A DNA stretch of 34,764 nucleotides, from NCBI GenBank assembly GCA_002299425.1, contig DBNW01000046.1, positions 1-34,764 of the forward strand, read 5' to 3'. The notes below the pieces were generated by a model. The model had not been told where the DNA came from. It saw only the letters and a list, made by a program, of their open reading frames with translations, and did no database searches. Positions within the stretch are counted from its first letter, which is position 1. The number at the start of each line of letters is the position of its first letter. Source of the stretch: Methylococcaceae bacterium UBA662 (lineage in GTDB: Bacteria > Pseudomonadota > Gammaproteobacteria > Methylococcales > Methylomonadaceae). Position numbers and translations under genes: made by a program. Positions 1 through 8,412 of this stretch are shown piece after piece.

Positions 1-67
1 TCCGGTTTTTATTGACCATTACACAATTTACCCGAATTACGGCCTTCGGTAATCCATGACGCTCTGC

Positions 68-81
68 GTAACATGAGTTAC
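68..81. promoter_or_regulatory. Candidate operator, inverted repeat GTAAC-N4-GTTAC
   Basis: Five-base arms GTAAC and GTTAC flank the spacer ATGA, preceded by CTGC. Nearly the same arrangement (CTGCGTAAC-N4-GTTA) recurs at 16324-16340 in front of an unrelated gene. The symmetry fits a dimeric regulator, but the regulator is not identifiable and two occurrences could be chance. Confidence 0.3.
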
Positions 82-161
82 TTAAACTAAGCTTTCATTC
101 CACGCACCTATAAAAATCATGCTGTCTGCGGCATTCTGTGATGTTTTGATCAGGAGTGGCT

Positions 162-200
162 ATGGCCGTTACATGGCGTCAGTATGTTGCAAACCGGTAA
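162..200 (+). CDS. Possible 12-residue leader peptide or small protein
   Basis: An ATG at 162 follows AGGAG (152-156) at a suitable distance and opens a short frame, MAVTWRQYVANR, closed by TAA at 198-200. It lies about 110 bases before the tusA-like gene. The ribosome binding site is better than the one in front of tusA itself. There is no run of one amino acid as in classical attenuation leaders, and no homology can be judged at this length. It may be chance; only conservation of the frame would decide. Confidence 0.2.
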   Translation: MAVTWRQYVANR

Positions 201-310
201 GGCATCCTGTAGGTGTTGTCATGATTTATTTGGCTTGCCGGCATTGTAAAATGCGCGCTTATTTTTATCTGAATCAACTCAACTGAGGTGCAGTGCATGC
301 CTACCATTTT

Positions 311-538
311 ATGACAACAGAAACCCTGAACGCCCGCCGCTTGCTTTGCCCGCTGCCCGTTATCCGCACCCAAGACAAAATCAGGCATATGAAACCGGGT
401 GATATTTTGGAAGTGGTCGGCACGGATCCCGGCATGTTGCAAGACATCCCCGCCTGGTGCCGAATTAACGGCCATAGGGTGATCAAAGGCTGTACCCTTG
501 ACCATGAGTACTTCCTTGTTGTGGAGGTGGGCGGATAA
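311..538 (+). CDS. TusA-family sulfurtransferase / sulfur carrier protein
   Basis: A 75-residue protein of the TusA/SirA family, small cytoplasmic proteins that relay persulfide sulfur through a conserved cysteine, for example in tRNA thiolation. The signature CPLPV holds the likely carrier cysteine at residue 13, and the following PGDILEVVGTDPG and DIPAWCRINGH stretches are typical of the family. The length is normal. A GTG at 293 would add six residues, but family alignments normally begin at MTTETLNAR, so I chose the ATG at 311. The GAGGTG at 285-290 is poorly placed for either start (too close to 293, too far from 311). It is a single gene, 190 bases ahead of argJ. The family also contains paralogues of unknown role, so the gene symbol is left open. 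Confidence 0.85.
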   Translation: MTTETLNARRLLCPLPVIRTQDKIRHMKPGDILEVVGTDPGMLQDIPAWCRINGHRVIKGCTLDHEYFLVVEVGG

Positions 539-670
539 GACTGAAACCTTGAGTGCCGGTCAGTTTGATAAAATGAACGGCCGTACCCGTACACCAAAGG
601 CCTTGCTAAAACCACCCGTTGGCTACTAGCCAATGACCATACTCTGAGAACAATGCCAAACCCTGCCAGC

Positions 671-708
671 GGAAATCGTTCGTGTTAACGATATTTCCCT
701 GCTTTTTT
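671..708 (+). terminator. Possible terminator or attenuator just upstream of argJ
   Basis: GGAAATCGTT (671-680) can pair with AACGATATTTCC (687-698) apart from a two-base AT bulge, giving a ten-pair, rather AT-rich stem with a six-base loop. Four bases later comes a run of six T (703-708). The structure ends only 19 bases before the argJ start codon. It could terminate transcripts from tusA or attenuate argJ. The low GC of the stem makes this uncertain. Confidence 0.35.
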
Positions 709-727
709 CCGCCAACGAGGTAGCAAC

Positions 728-1942
728 ATGAGCGTAGGAACCTGTATTTTTCCCACCATGCCCGAAATTCAAGGTATCCAACTGGGTACGGCTTGTGCTG
801 GCATTAAACAAACGGTCAGGGACGACCTGTTGGTGATTGCCCTGGATGAGGGCGGAGTTTGCGCGGGTGTTTTTACCCGCAACGCCTTTTGTGCCGCCCC
901 TATCCAGGTTGCCAAGGCCAATTTGGCCCATAATCCCCGATGGTTGCTGGTGAATTCAGGCAATGCCAATGCAGGCACAGGCCAACAAGGCTTACAAGAT
1001 GCTTTAGCAACTTGCGCCCAATTGGCCGCTTGGGTTGCCGGTAAACCCGAGCAAGTACTGCCGTTTTCCACCGGGGTGATCGGCCAGCCCTTACCCGTGG
1101 CGAAGTTGACCGACGCTTTACCCGCTGCCGTAGCCAATTTGGCCACCGACCATTGGCAACAAGCCGCTCTGGCCATTATGACCACAGATACCTTCGCTAA
1201 AGGCGTTACCCAGACCCTTAACCTAGACGGCCAAGTCATTCATTTCAACGGCATCGCCAAAGGGGCCGGCATGATTCAGCCGGATATGGCAACCCTGTTG
1301 GCTTTTATCGCCACCGACGCCCGCATTAGCCAAGGTCTGTTGCAACAATGCTTAACCGAAGCGGTGCAGCAATCGTTTAACCGCATTACTGTTGATGGCG
1401 ATACCTCAACGAACGATGCCGTGATGGTGATGGCCAGCGGTTGTTCATCAGCGCCGGAAATAACCGCAGGCAGTAAAGCGCTGGAGCTGTTTTCAGAAGC
1501 GTTGTTGTCAGTTTGCAAACAATTGGCTGAATGGGTTGTGCGCGATGGCGAGGGCGCGACTAAATTGATCCGAATTGGCGTGGAGGGCGCGTTGACTGAC
1601 AAGGAAGCCGTTCAAGTGGGCAAAACGGTCGCCCATTCGCCATTGGTGAAGACGGCATTTTTTGCCAGCGATCCGAATTGGGGACGCATTTTGGCTGCGG
1701 TCGGGCGGGCGGGTGTGGAAAATTTGGTGCTGGAGGCTGTCCAGATTTTTCTGGACGATGTTTGCATCGTTAGCAACGGCGGCCGTGCTGAGGACTATAC
1801 CGAAGAAGCCGGGCAACGGGTAATGGATCGGGCGGAAATAACCGTTACTATTCAATTAGGTCGGGGAACGGCGTGCCAAGAGGTATTAACCTGTGATTTG
1901 TCCTACGATTACGTCAAAATCAATGCGGAATACCGGACTTGA
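728..1942 (+). CDS. argJ: Bifunctional glutamate N-acetyltransferase / ornithine acetyltransferase
   Basis: ArgJ moves the acetyl group from N-acetylornithine to glutamate, closing the acetyl cycle of arginine synthesis; bifunctional members also use acetyl-CoA. At 404 residues it has the usual length. The precursor is self-cleaved between Ala and Thr, and the matching site is visible as KGAGMIQPDMATLLAF with Ala188-Thr189, Thr189 becoming the N-terminal nucleophile of the beta chain. Other landmarks are VNSGNANAGTG near residue 75, TVDGDTSTND near 220, and SDPNWGRI near 314. The start has GAGG at 716-719, eight bases ahead. A hairpin with a T run lies immediately upstream. The Nudix gene follows ten bases after the stop, so the two are probably cotranscribed, as is often seen in gammaproteobacteria. 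Confidence 0.96.
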   Translation: MSVGTCIFPTMPEIQGIQLGTACAGIKQTVRDDLLVIALDEGGVCAGVFTRNAFCAAPIQVAKANLAHNPRWLLVNSGNANAGTGQQGLQDALATCAQLAAWVAGKPEQVLPFSTGVIGQPLPVAKLTDALPAAVANLATDHWQQAALAIMTTDTFAKGVTQTLNLDGQVIHFNGIAKGAGMIQPDMATLLAFIATDARISQGLLQQCLTEAVQQSFNRITVDGDTSTNDAVMVMASGCSSAPEITAGSKALELFSEALLSVCKQLAEWVVRDGEGATKLIRIGVEGALTDKEAVQVGKTVAHSPLVKTAFFASDPNWGRILAAVGRAGVENLVLEAVQIFLDDVCIVSNGGRAEDYTEEAGQRVMDRAEITVTIQLGRGTACQEVLTCDLSYDYVKINAEYRT

Positions 1943-1952
1943 GGGTTGCGTT

Positions 1953-2891
1953 TTGTCGGGAGCTAACTGTATTCAAGTCGCTATTGGCGTGGTAAAAAAT
2001 GCCAACGGCCAAATTTTGTTGGCATTGCGTCCGCCATCCCGGCATCAGGGTGGCGCGTGGGAATTTCCTGGAGGTAAGCTTGAAGCCGGTGAAAGCAGTT
2101 ACCAGGCGTTGCGGCGTGAACTCAATGAAGAAGTCGGTATCGTCCTTAATTCAGCCAAGCCGTTGATTAACATCACCCACCACTACCGCAACGGTGCCGT
2201 GCAGCTTAATGCGTTTTTAGTGGAGGACTTTAGCGGCAATGCAGAAGGCTTGGAAGGGCAGGTTGTGACCTGGGTAAGTCCTGAGGATTTGAAGCGATTT
2301 TCATTTCCTGCTGCCAACCGACCCATCATCACTGCGGCGCAATTGCCTGAATACTATGCCATTTTAGATGATGCACCTGAATCAAAGCTGTTGGCTAATT
2401 TGCAAAAAATCCTTGCAAAAGGGGTGAAATTAATTCAAGCGCGCCTGAAAAATTTGTCCGCTCATGCGTTGGCCAATTTTCTCGCGGAGGCTTATCCACT
2501 TTGCCAAGCCTACCAAGCCTGGTTGCTGGTTAATTCGGCCGCTGCATGGGGGCTGCATGCCCAAGCAGATGGCGTGCATTTGACCAGTCGGCATTTGTTG
2601 GCTTTGCAAGAGCGTCCTAAGGCTTGCCGTTGGGTGGCAGCGTCCTGCCATAATCTTGAGGAACTGTTTCATGCCCAGAAAATTGGTGTCGATTTTGCCG
2701 TTCTGGCACCGGTGTCAGTGACGCGCACTCATCCTGACACGCCGCCATTAGGATGGCAAAAATTCGCCGATTGGGTGCGGCCAATTGCTTTACCGGTCTA
2801 CGCCCTTGGCGGGATGGCTTTAACTGATTTGGACACCGTGCGTTTGGCGGGAGGGCAAGGAATTGCGGCGATCCGGGCTTTTTTGGCCTGA
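1953..2891 (+). CDS. Nudix hydrolase (MutT-type) fused to a thiamine-phosphate-synthase/TenI-like domain
   Basis: A 312-residue two-domain protein. The N-terminal half is a MutT-like Nudix domain, with a complete Nudix box at residues 41-63 (GX5EX7REUXEEXGU; key part RRELNEEVGI) and the substrate-side GGAWEFPGGK. The C-terminal half, from about residue 135, resembles the TIM-barrel fold of thiamine phosphate synthase/TenI (KLIQAR, ADGVHL, CHNLEEL, PVYALGGM). MutT proteins hydrolyse oxidised dGTP; the role of the barrel in these fusions is unknown. I chose the TTG at 1953 because GAGGG (1941-1945) sits seven bases upstream. An ATG at 1923 or a start at 1893 would overlap argJ and have no such site. 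It converges on yacG with only 12 bases between and no visible terminator. Confidence 0.88.
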   Translation: MSGANCIQVAIGVVKNANGQILLALRPPSRHQGGAWEFPGGKLEAGESSYQALRRELNEEVGIVLNSAKPLINITHHYRNGAVQLNAFLVEDFSGNAEGLEGQVVTWVSPEDLKRFSFPAANRPIITAAQLPEYYAILDDAPESKLLANLQKILAKGVKLIQARLKNLSAHALANFLAEAYPLCQAYQAWLLVNSAAAWGLHAQADGVHLTSRHLLALQERPKACRWVAASCHNLEELFHAQKIGVDFAVLAPVSVTRTHPDTPPLGWQKFADWVRPIALPVYALGGMALTDLDTVRLAGGQGIAAIRAFLA

Positions 2892-2903
2892 AAGATGAGG
2901 GCA

Positions 2904-3107
2904 TCACTGCCAATCAGGTTGTGTTTCTTTATCAAGTACTTCGACAGGTTCCCCTGGAATCTTTTTTTCTTCCATAATCCATTCCCCTAAATCGATTAAT
3001 CTACAGCGTTCCGAGCAAAAAGGCCTGAACCTCTGATCAGGAAGCCAAGGCACTGGCTTTCGACAAGTCGGGCATTTGACTGTTCTGACAGGTTCGGTTT
3101 CGGACAT
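2904..3107 (-). CDS. yacG: DNA gyrase inhibitor / zinc-binding protein YacG
   Basis: A 67-residue zinc protein. The CPTCRKPVPW and FCSERCRLIDLGEW motifs supply the four cysteines (CxxC plus CxxxC) of the YacG fold and are followed by the family's acidic tail. YacG of E. coli binds GyrB and inhibits gyrase. The ATG at 3107 overlaps the zapD stop by one base (TGATG), so translation is probably coupled; an in-frame extension from 3122 is less likely. It is the last gene of the pilB-to-yacG run, and zapD-yacG adjacency is standard in gammaproteobacteria. Confidence 0.93.
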   Translation of the reverse strand: MSETEPVRTVKCPTCRKPVPWLPDQRFRPFCSERCRLIDLGEWIMEEKKIPGEPVEVLDKETQPDWQ

Positions 3108-3877
3108 CAAAAAATACAACAAGTTAGCTGAAAAGGAATGTCGTCCTGGGTTTGCACCTGTTGCTTCTCAGAGCAATCGGGGTTCATGAAGCGGACAGTG
3201 CAGCGATGCTTGCCGCCGCTGATTTCAGCAAAACAGGGGATGGATTTGGCAACGGCCACTTTAAGCAATTGATAGGGTTGGGTACGGTCTAGGGAAAACT
3301 GGTAGAAACCGGCTTGAGCGATTGCAGAGGTCGGGGCGTTGCTGTTACGGATGCAGCTTAGAATTAAATCGACCGCCTTGCGAATGTCCTCGAAAGGGCT
3401 GCTCCACAAGTGTAAGTCTTTGTTCTGCCGAACAATATCCTGCTCCAGCCAATAATGGTATTCGGGTAAATCAAACGAGCAGGTGCCGCCGGGTATGGAG
3501 CTGCGTTGGGCGATGCTTTGGAACAAATCGCTTTCCATGACATGAATGCCGACTTTTCCGGTTATGGCATAGAGCTTTTTGCTGATCAGTCCTAAATCCT
3601 CGAGAATAATTTGTAGTCTTGAGTCATCGACGCCTTGGCTGTTGGCAATTTTGTGCAAAATTTTAGCGTTGCGGTCCAGTTCTTTTAGGATTTCTGATTT
3701 AAGGTCATTACGCCTAAAAATAGACAGGATATCCAACAGGACGATGACGGCCGCCCGTTTGTCGATTGCTGTGTTGCCTTGGGAAAAATGGCTGAATTGT
3801 TGAAAAAGATGCTCCAGCCGGATGAAAACCCTGATGCGCTCATTCAGCGGAAATTCATAAGTTATGACGTCGGTCAC
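3107..3877 (-). CDS. zapD: Cell division protein ZapD
   Basis: A 256-residue cytoplasmic protein that, in E. coli, cross-links FtsZ filaments and stabilises the division ring. Family hallmarks are the opening YEFPLNERIRVFIRLEHL, LKELDRNAKIL in the helical part, QRSSIPGGTCSFDLPEYHYWL near the middle, and a C-terminal CTVRFM strand. The start is a GTG at 3877; the nearest upstream ATG in another frame stops at once. No strong Shine-Dalgarno is visible. It lies 17 bases after the coaE stop and overlaps yacG by one base, so it belongs to the pil-coaE operon. Confidence 0.94.
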   Translation of the reverse strand: MTDVITYEFPLNERIRVFIRLEHLFQQFSHFSQGNTAIDKRAAVIVLLDILSIFRRNDLKSEILKELDRNAKILHKIANSQGVDDSRLQIILEDLGLISKKLYAITGKVGIHVMESDLFQSIAQRSSIPGGTCSFDLPEYHYWLEQDIVRQNKDLHLWSSPFEDIRKAVDLILSCIRNSNAPTSAIAQAGFYQFSLDRTQPYQLLKVAVAKSIPCFAEISGGKHRCTVRFMNPDCSEKQQVQTQDDIPFQLTCCIF

Positions 3878-3894
3878 AGATACATAAACCCGAA

Positions 3895-4494
3895 TTAGTC
3901 TTTAGCTGTTAAGGAAAGGTAAAAATTGTGCAATGTTTTGACTTGATGTGCAAGCCTATCGGAGCCATTCGAATTGTCAATTAAATCGTCGGCCTGACTG
4001 ACCCTAAGCTGTCGAGAAACCTGGCTGGCTATGATGGCCTTGATCTGGGCTAGGGGTAGACGGTCGCGCTTGCGAACCCGTGTCATTTGCATAGCAAGCG
4101 GGCAATCGATGACCAGCACCCGGTCAACGCATCCGGTCATGCCGGTTTCCAATAGCAACGGTATGCAGACCAGCGCATAGGGAGCGTCCAGTTGGGTTAA
4201 TTTTTTTTCGATGGTTTGATAGACCAGAGGATGCAATAGGGTCTCTAGTTTATTTTTGGCATCTGCATCGGTAAAAATTTTTTCTTTTAATTTGGATCGA
4301 TTGAGCTGGCCTTGTGCCGTTAACACGTCAGGGCCGAATTTTTGTTCAATGAGTGCTAAAGCAGGTTGTCCAGGTGCGACCAAATCACGGCTGATTTGGT
4401 CGGCATCAACAATGGGTGCGCCCAATTCGGAAAATAAGGCACTAACGGTGCTTTTGCCGCAGCCGATACCGCCGGTCAGACCGACCTTCAGCAT
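3895..4494 (-). CDS. coaE: Dephospho-CoA kinase
   Basis: CoaE phosphorylates the 3'-hydroxyl of dephospho-CoA with ATP, the last step of coenzyme A synthesis. The P-loop GLTGGIGCGKST occupies residues 6-17, followed by the typical VDADQISRDLV, then HPLVYQTIEKK and VCIPLLLETG, and the lid region RVRKRDRLPLAQIKAII. At 199 residues the length is normal. The ATG is three bases after the pilD stop, so the gene reads as part of the pilB-pilC-pilD-coaE-zapD-yacG transcript. No own ribosome binding site of note is visible, and coupling to pilD is likely. Confidence 0.96.
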   Translation of the reverse strand: MLKVGLTGGIGCGKSTVSALFSELGAPIVDADQISRDLVAPGQPALALIEQKFGPDVLTAQGQLNRSKLKEKIFTDADAKNKLETLLHPLVYQTIEKKLTQLDAPYALVCIPLLLETGMTGCVDRVLVIDCPLAMQMTRVRKRDRLPLAQIKAIIASQVSRQLRVSQADDLIDNSNGSDRLAHQVKTLHNFYLSLTAKD

Positions 4495-4497
4495 GGG

Positions 4498-5379
4498 TTA
4501 TAACCCGGCAGCCGCGAAATAAAATTGGTTAATGTTCTTGCCCCAAAGTAAGGCAAGCCAACCGGCTATCGCCAAATAGGGTCCAAACGGGATCGGTTTG
4601 CTGCGTTCTTGATTACCGAAAACCATCATGGCGATGCCCAGTAAAGCACCCGTCAAGGTTGAAAGCAGAACGATTTGTGGCAAATAGTGCCAACCCAACC
4701 AAGCCCCGAACAGGGCGAGTAGCTTAAAATCACCAAACCCCATGCCTTCTTTGCCGGTTGTTAGTTTGAAAACATGGTACACACTCCATAAAAATAAGTA
4801 GCCGGCTACCGCGCCGATGATGCTGGCATGAGCGTCGGTGAAGTAGTTTGACAGGCTCAGCAACAAGCCCAGCCACGTTAGAGGCAAAGTGATCGAATCC
4901 GGCAGTAGTTGGTGGTCTATGTCAATAAAGCTAAGGGCTATTAAGGCCCAGGTCAGCAGCAAAGCCCACAACGTGTGGACAGTGAAACCAAAGTGCCAGG
5001 CCACCAGAATGGACAACAGGCCGGTCAACGCTTCAATCGCTGGGTAGCGCAGGGAAATAGGGCTCTGACAGGCGGCGCATTGCCCTTTCAGCATCCAGTA
5101 ACTGAGCAGCGGTATATTCTGCTGGGGTTTGATGGGGGTGTGGCAATGCGGGCAGCGAGATGACGGTAAGATAAGATTGAAAGGCTCTTCCTGCGCAGAA
5201 TTTTGGTAGGTAGCGGCATCAAGCGACAAGTATTCAACACAATCTTTCCGCCATGCGCGTTGCATCATAAGGGGCAAACGATAAATGACCACGTTAAGAA
5301 AACTGCCGACTATAAGTCCTAAGACACCCGTTAAGGTAAGGTAAATGGCCGGCTGGCTGAAAAGTTCAAGTGGCTGCAT
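4498..5379 (-). CDS. pilD: Type IV prepilin peptidase / N-methyltransferase PilD
   Basis: An inner-membrane aspartyl protease that cleaves the leader of type IV prepilins and type II secretion pseudopilins and methylates the new N-terminus. Two CxxC pairs (Cys76/Cys79 and Cys101/Cys104) form the cytoplasmic zinc site of the methyltransferase region. The protease motifs are FIDIDHQLLPD at 151-161 and GFGDFK at 214-219 with Asp217. About eight hydrophobic segments are visible, the first at residues 12-33. The length of 293 matches the family. It follows pilC by about 40 bases. No pilin gene (pilA) is in the window, so its substrates are encoded elsewhere. Confidence 0.96.
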   Translation of the reverse strand: MQPLELFSQPAIYLTLTGVLGLIVGSFLNVVIYRLPLMMQRAWRKDCVEYLSLDAATYQNSAQEEPFNLILPSSRCPHCHTPIKPQQNIPLLSYWMLKGQCAACQSPISLRYPAIEALTGLLSILVAWHFGFTVHTLWALLLTWALIALSFIDIDHQLLPDSITLPLTWLGLLLSLSNYFTDAHASIIGAVAGYLFLWSVYHVFKLTTGKEGMGFGDFKLLALFGAWLGWHYLPQIVLLSTLTGALLGIAMMVFGNQERSKPIPFGPYLAIAGWLALLWGKNINQFYFAAAGL

Positions 5380-5418
5380 CGGGATGATTTAAAAAAAGGG
5401 ACAGGCAGGTGACAGGCG

Positions 5419-6636
5419 TTAAATAGCCGCACCCAGTTTGAATATCGGCAGGTACATGGCCACTACCAAGCCACCCACCAAGGTACCTAAAATTACCAGA
5501 ATAAAAGGCTCCATCAGGCTGCTTAGGTTATCGACTAGGTTGTCGACTTCTTCTTCAAAAAAATCGGCGATTTTTGCCAGCATGAAATCCATGTTGCCGG
5601 ACTCCTCACCAATGGACACCATTTGTTGCACCATGTGCGGCCAGATTCCCACTTGCTGCATGGCAAATTGTAAGCGCTGGCCATCGGCGACGCTTTCCCG
5701 CATTTTCATCACCGCTTCTGCGAACAGTATGTTGCCACATGCGCCGGATACCGAGCGCAAGGCTTCAACCAAGGGCACACCGGCGGCGGACATGGTGGAT
5801 AAAGTGCGGGCAAAACGGGCGATGGCCGATTTGCTGACGATTTGCCCAACGACAGGCAGCCGCAACAGCATTTTGTCGAGGAAATGGTTGAGCGGCTTGG
5901 AGCGCTTCTTAAAGTAACTGAAGGTAAAGACGCTGGCAATGATGATGAGCAACAACATCCACCAGTATTCTTGCAACCACTGTGACATGTCGATAACCAT
6001 GCGGGTAAAGCCGGGCAGGTCAGCACCGAAGCCCTTGAACAAATCCTCGAACACCGGCACTACAAACAACAGCAAAATAGCGGTGACAATGACCGCTACG
6101 ACCACGACGGCAATAGGGTAAGTCAGCGCCTTTTGGATTTTCTTTTTCATGGACTCGGTTTTTTCTTTGTAGGTAGCGATTTTGTCCAGGAGCGTATCCA
6201 ATACGCCGGCCTGTTCGCCTGCCTCGACCAAGCTGCAAAACAATTCATCAAAATAAACCGGACGCTTGGTTAAAGCTTCGGCTAGGGTGGCACCGCCCTC
6301 AATATCCGCTTTGATCGACAGCAACAAATCCTGCATGCTGGCATTGGCATGGCCTTTGCCGACGATGTCCAAGGCTTGCACTAAGGCGATGCCCGATGCC
6401 AGCATGGTAGCCAGTTGCCGGGAGAAAAAGGCAATGTCGCCGCTGGTGATAGACTGAGGCCGCGAACTGAACAACGGTTTGGCTTTGGGTTTGATTTTAG
6501 TGATCCGGAAGCCTTGTTGCCGTAATTGAACTTTGGCCACCAGTGCACTTCGGGCGGTGATTTCACCGGCGATTTTTTTCTGGTTTTTATCGACGCCTTT
6601 CCAGACAAAATCTATTTGTTCGGTTTTTGCGGTCAT
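5419..6636 (-). CDS. pilC: Type IV pilus inner-membrane platform protein PilC
   Basis: PilC (GspF family) forms the inner-membrane platform of the pilus machine and works with the extension ATPase PilB. The 405-residue sequence shows the duplicated GspF domain, one copy around residues 70-195 (FFSRQLATMLASGIALVQAL) and one around 270-395 (RFARTLSTMSAAGVPLVEAL). Three membrane segments are visible, near 175-200, 220-240 and at the C-terminus. The Shine-Dalgarno AAGGAG lies inside the last codons of pilB, only three bases separate the genes, and the ATG at 6636 is therefore secure. Confidence 0.97.
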   Translation of the reverse strand: MTAKTEQIDFVWKGVDKNQKKIAGEITARSALVAKVQLRQQGFRITKIKPKAKPLFSSRPQSITSGDIAFFSRQLATMLASGIALVQALDIVGKGHANASMQDLLLSIKADIEGGATLAEALTKRPVYFDELFCSLVEAGEQAGVLDTLLDKIATYKEKTESMKKKIQKALTYPIAVVVVAVIVTAILLLFVVPVFEDLFKGFGADLPGFTRMVIDMSQWLQEYWWMLLLIIIASVFTFSYFKKRSKPLNHFLDKMLLRLPVVGQIVSKSAIARFARTLSTMSAAGVPLVEALRSVSGACGNILFAEAVMKMRESVADGQRLQFAMQQVGIWPHMVQQMVSIGEESGNMDFMLAKIADFFEEEVDNLVDNLSSLMEPFILVILGTLVGGLVVAMYLPIFKLGAAI

Positions 6637-6639
6637 AGG

Positions 6640-8349
6640 TTACTCCTTGGTTATGCGGTCAATTTCTTCAAGGCTGGTGACGCCGGCGCGGACTTTGTTC
6701 AGGCCCGAGGTGCGTAAATCGTTGATGCCCTGTTCTTTGGCCAGTTGACTTAATTGCAGAGCATTGCCGCCTTCTAGGATCAGGCTGCACATTTTTTCAC
6801 TCAGTGTCATGACTTGGTAAATACCCACCCGGCCTTTGTAGCCGTGGGTGCAATTCTCGCAGCCTACTGCCTTGTAAATAACCAGATCGTGCAGCTCATC
6901 GGCGCGGAAACCAATTGAAGTTAAAACATTTTCTGGGTAGCTAGCGGGTGCTTTGCAATGCGTACACAGCCGCCTAGCCAAGCGTTGGGCCATGATTAAA
7001 TTGACCGCCGAGACAATGTTAAACGGGGCGACCCCCATTTGCATGAGCCGGTTTAAAGTTTGCGGGGCGTCGTTGGTGTGCAGCGTGGACAATACTAAAT
7101 GGCCGGTTTGCGCGGCTTTCACAGCAGTGTCGGCAGTTTCCAGATCACGGACCTCGCCTACCATGATAACGTCCGGGTCTTGGCGCAAAAACGCTTTAAG
7201 CGCGGAGGCAAACGTTAAACCGGCCTTGTTGTTGACATTGACTTGGTTAATGCCTTCCACGGTGATTTCGACCGGGTCTTCCACCGTGGAGATGTTCCGG
7301 TCAATGCTGTTGAGTATGTTTAAAGCGGTGTACAGGGTCACTGTTTTGCCGCTCCCTGTCGGTCCTGTGACTAGAATCAGGCCGTAGGGTTTGTTGATGG
7401 CTGTCAGAAACAAGTTCATTTGCTCCGGTTCAAAGCCCAGTTTCTCGATGCCCATTTGGGCAACGGTGGGGTCTAAGATCCTGAGCACGACTTTTTCACC
7501 AAACAAGGTAGGGCAGGTGCTGATCCGAAAATCAATGGCGCGATTTTTCGAGATGACCATTTTAAGTCGCCCGTCTTGTGGCACCCTGCGTTCGGCGATG
7601 TCCAGCCGGGACATGACTTTAATGCGGGAGATGATGCGGGTGGCGATGTTGACAGGTGGATTAGACACCGTGTACAAAATGCCGTCCTGCCGGAAGCGAA
7701 CGCGGAACAGTTTTTCGTAGGGTTCTATGTGAATGTCTGACGCGCCTTTTTTAATGGCGTCTAACAACACCTTGTTGACGAAGCGGACTACCGGTGCCTC
7801 GTCAGCGGTGGATGCCTGCACCTCGTCCGCTGCTTCGTCGACTTGGCTGACGTTAAGGTTTTCTAAGTCCTCATCAAGCAAGTCGGTTATGACGTTGTCG
7901 GCCACATCCAAAGCAGTCTCAATGGCTTTGCCCAGCTTGTCGTCCTCCACCAGGATGATCTCAGGACGCTTTAAGCTTTGGAATTTTATCTCCTCAATCG
8001 CCAAATGGTTGGTCGGGTCGGACATGGCAACAAACACGGCTTTGCCACGGGTGAACAACGGCAATACCCGGTATTTTCGGATTAGGCTTTCGCTGACCAA
8101 GCCAGTAGGCAGCCCCCGCCAATCTATGGCATTCAGGTCAAAAACAGGCAGGCCGAATTCAACCGAGGCTTTTGCTGCCAATGACTTAGGGTTCACCAGT
8201 TTGTTGGTGACCAGTTCGGTGATGAGTGGGTTTTGGTTTTGCCCGGCTTGTTTTTGCAGGCTGCGGATATCCGTGTCTGAAAGCCCGCCTTCGGTCATCA
8301 GCAATTTGGTAAAGCCGGTAATTTTTATTTCGGTTGAAGTAGAGGACAT
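6640..8349 (-). CDS. pilB: Type IV pilus assembly ATPase PilB
   Basis: A hexameric cytoplasmic ATPase that drives pilus extension. The 569-residue protein has an N-terminal GspE/MshE-N-type domain (residues about 20-160) and a GspE core. The core carries Walker A GPTGSGKT near 329-337, the Asp-box VEDPVE, Walker B-like VGEVRDLETA, the His-box GHLVLSTLHTN, and a tetracysteine zinc site formed by CTHC (about 461) and CENC (about 495). An ATG at 8349 is preferred over a TTG one codon upstream. It opens the pilB-pilC-pilD-coaE-zapD-yacG series. Only 63 bases separate it from valS on the same strand. Confidence 0.97.
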   Translation of the reverse strand: MSSTSTEIKITGFTKLLMTEGGLSDTDIRSLQKQAGQNQNPLITELVTNKLVNPKSLAAKASVEFGLPVFDLNAIDWRGLPTGLVSESLIRKYRVLPLFTRGKAVFVAMSDPTNHLAIEEIKFQSLKRPEIILVEDDKLGKAIETALDVADNVITDLLDEDLENLNVSQVDEAADEVQASTADEAPVVRFVNKVLLDAIKKGASDIHIEPYEKLFRVRFRQDGILYTVSNPPVNIATRIISRIKVMSRLDIAERRVPQDGRLKMVISKNRAIDFRISTCPTLFGEKVVLRILDPTVAQMGIEKLGFEPEQMNLFLTAINKPYGLILVTGPTGSGKTVTLYTALNILNSIDRNISTVEDPVEITVEGINQVNVNNKAGLTFASALKAFLRQDPDVIMVGEVRDLETADTAVKAAQTGHLVLSTLHTNDAPQTLNRLMQMGVAPFNIVSAVNLIMAQRLARRLCTHCKAPASYPENVLTSIGFRADELHDLVIYKAVGCENCTHGYKGRVGIYQVMTLSEKMCSLILEGGNALQLSQLAKEQGINDLRTSGLNKVRAGVTSLEEIDRITKE

Positions 8350-8412
8350 CAATACAATCGGTTTGTTGGCATGGCCCGATTTCCCGGCACCTGCCTGGGC
8401 AGGCTGGCGGGT

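Larger units (their letters stand above)
1..310. other. Non-coding leader region upstream of the tusA-like gene
   Basis: No convincing full-length gene occupies this stretch. It contains a perfect inverted repeat GTAAC-N4-GTTAC at 68-81, a 12-codon reading frame with a good ribosome binding site at 162-200, and an AT-rich TGTAAAAT box at 246-252 that could be a -10 element but lacks a well-spaced -35. A weak hairpin (ATTAC...GTAAT) lies near 36-54 and could belong to the end of an upstream transcription unit outside the window. Confidence 0.5.

Noticed and set aside
293..310. GTG start giving the TusA-like protein six extra residues
   Set aside because: The ribosome-binding-like GAGGTG ends only two bases before it, and the family usually begins at the ATG at 311.
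1893..1952. Earlier starts (1893, 1923) for the Nudix fusion overlapping argJ
   Set aside because: They lie inside the argJ coding end without a Shine-Dalgarno, while the TTG at 1953 has GAGGG at the right distance.
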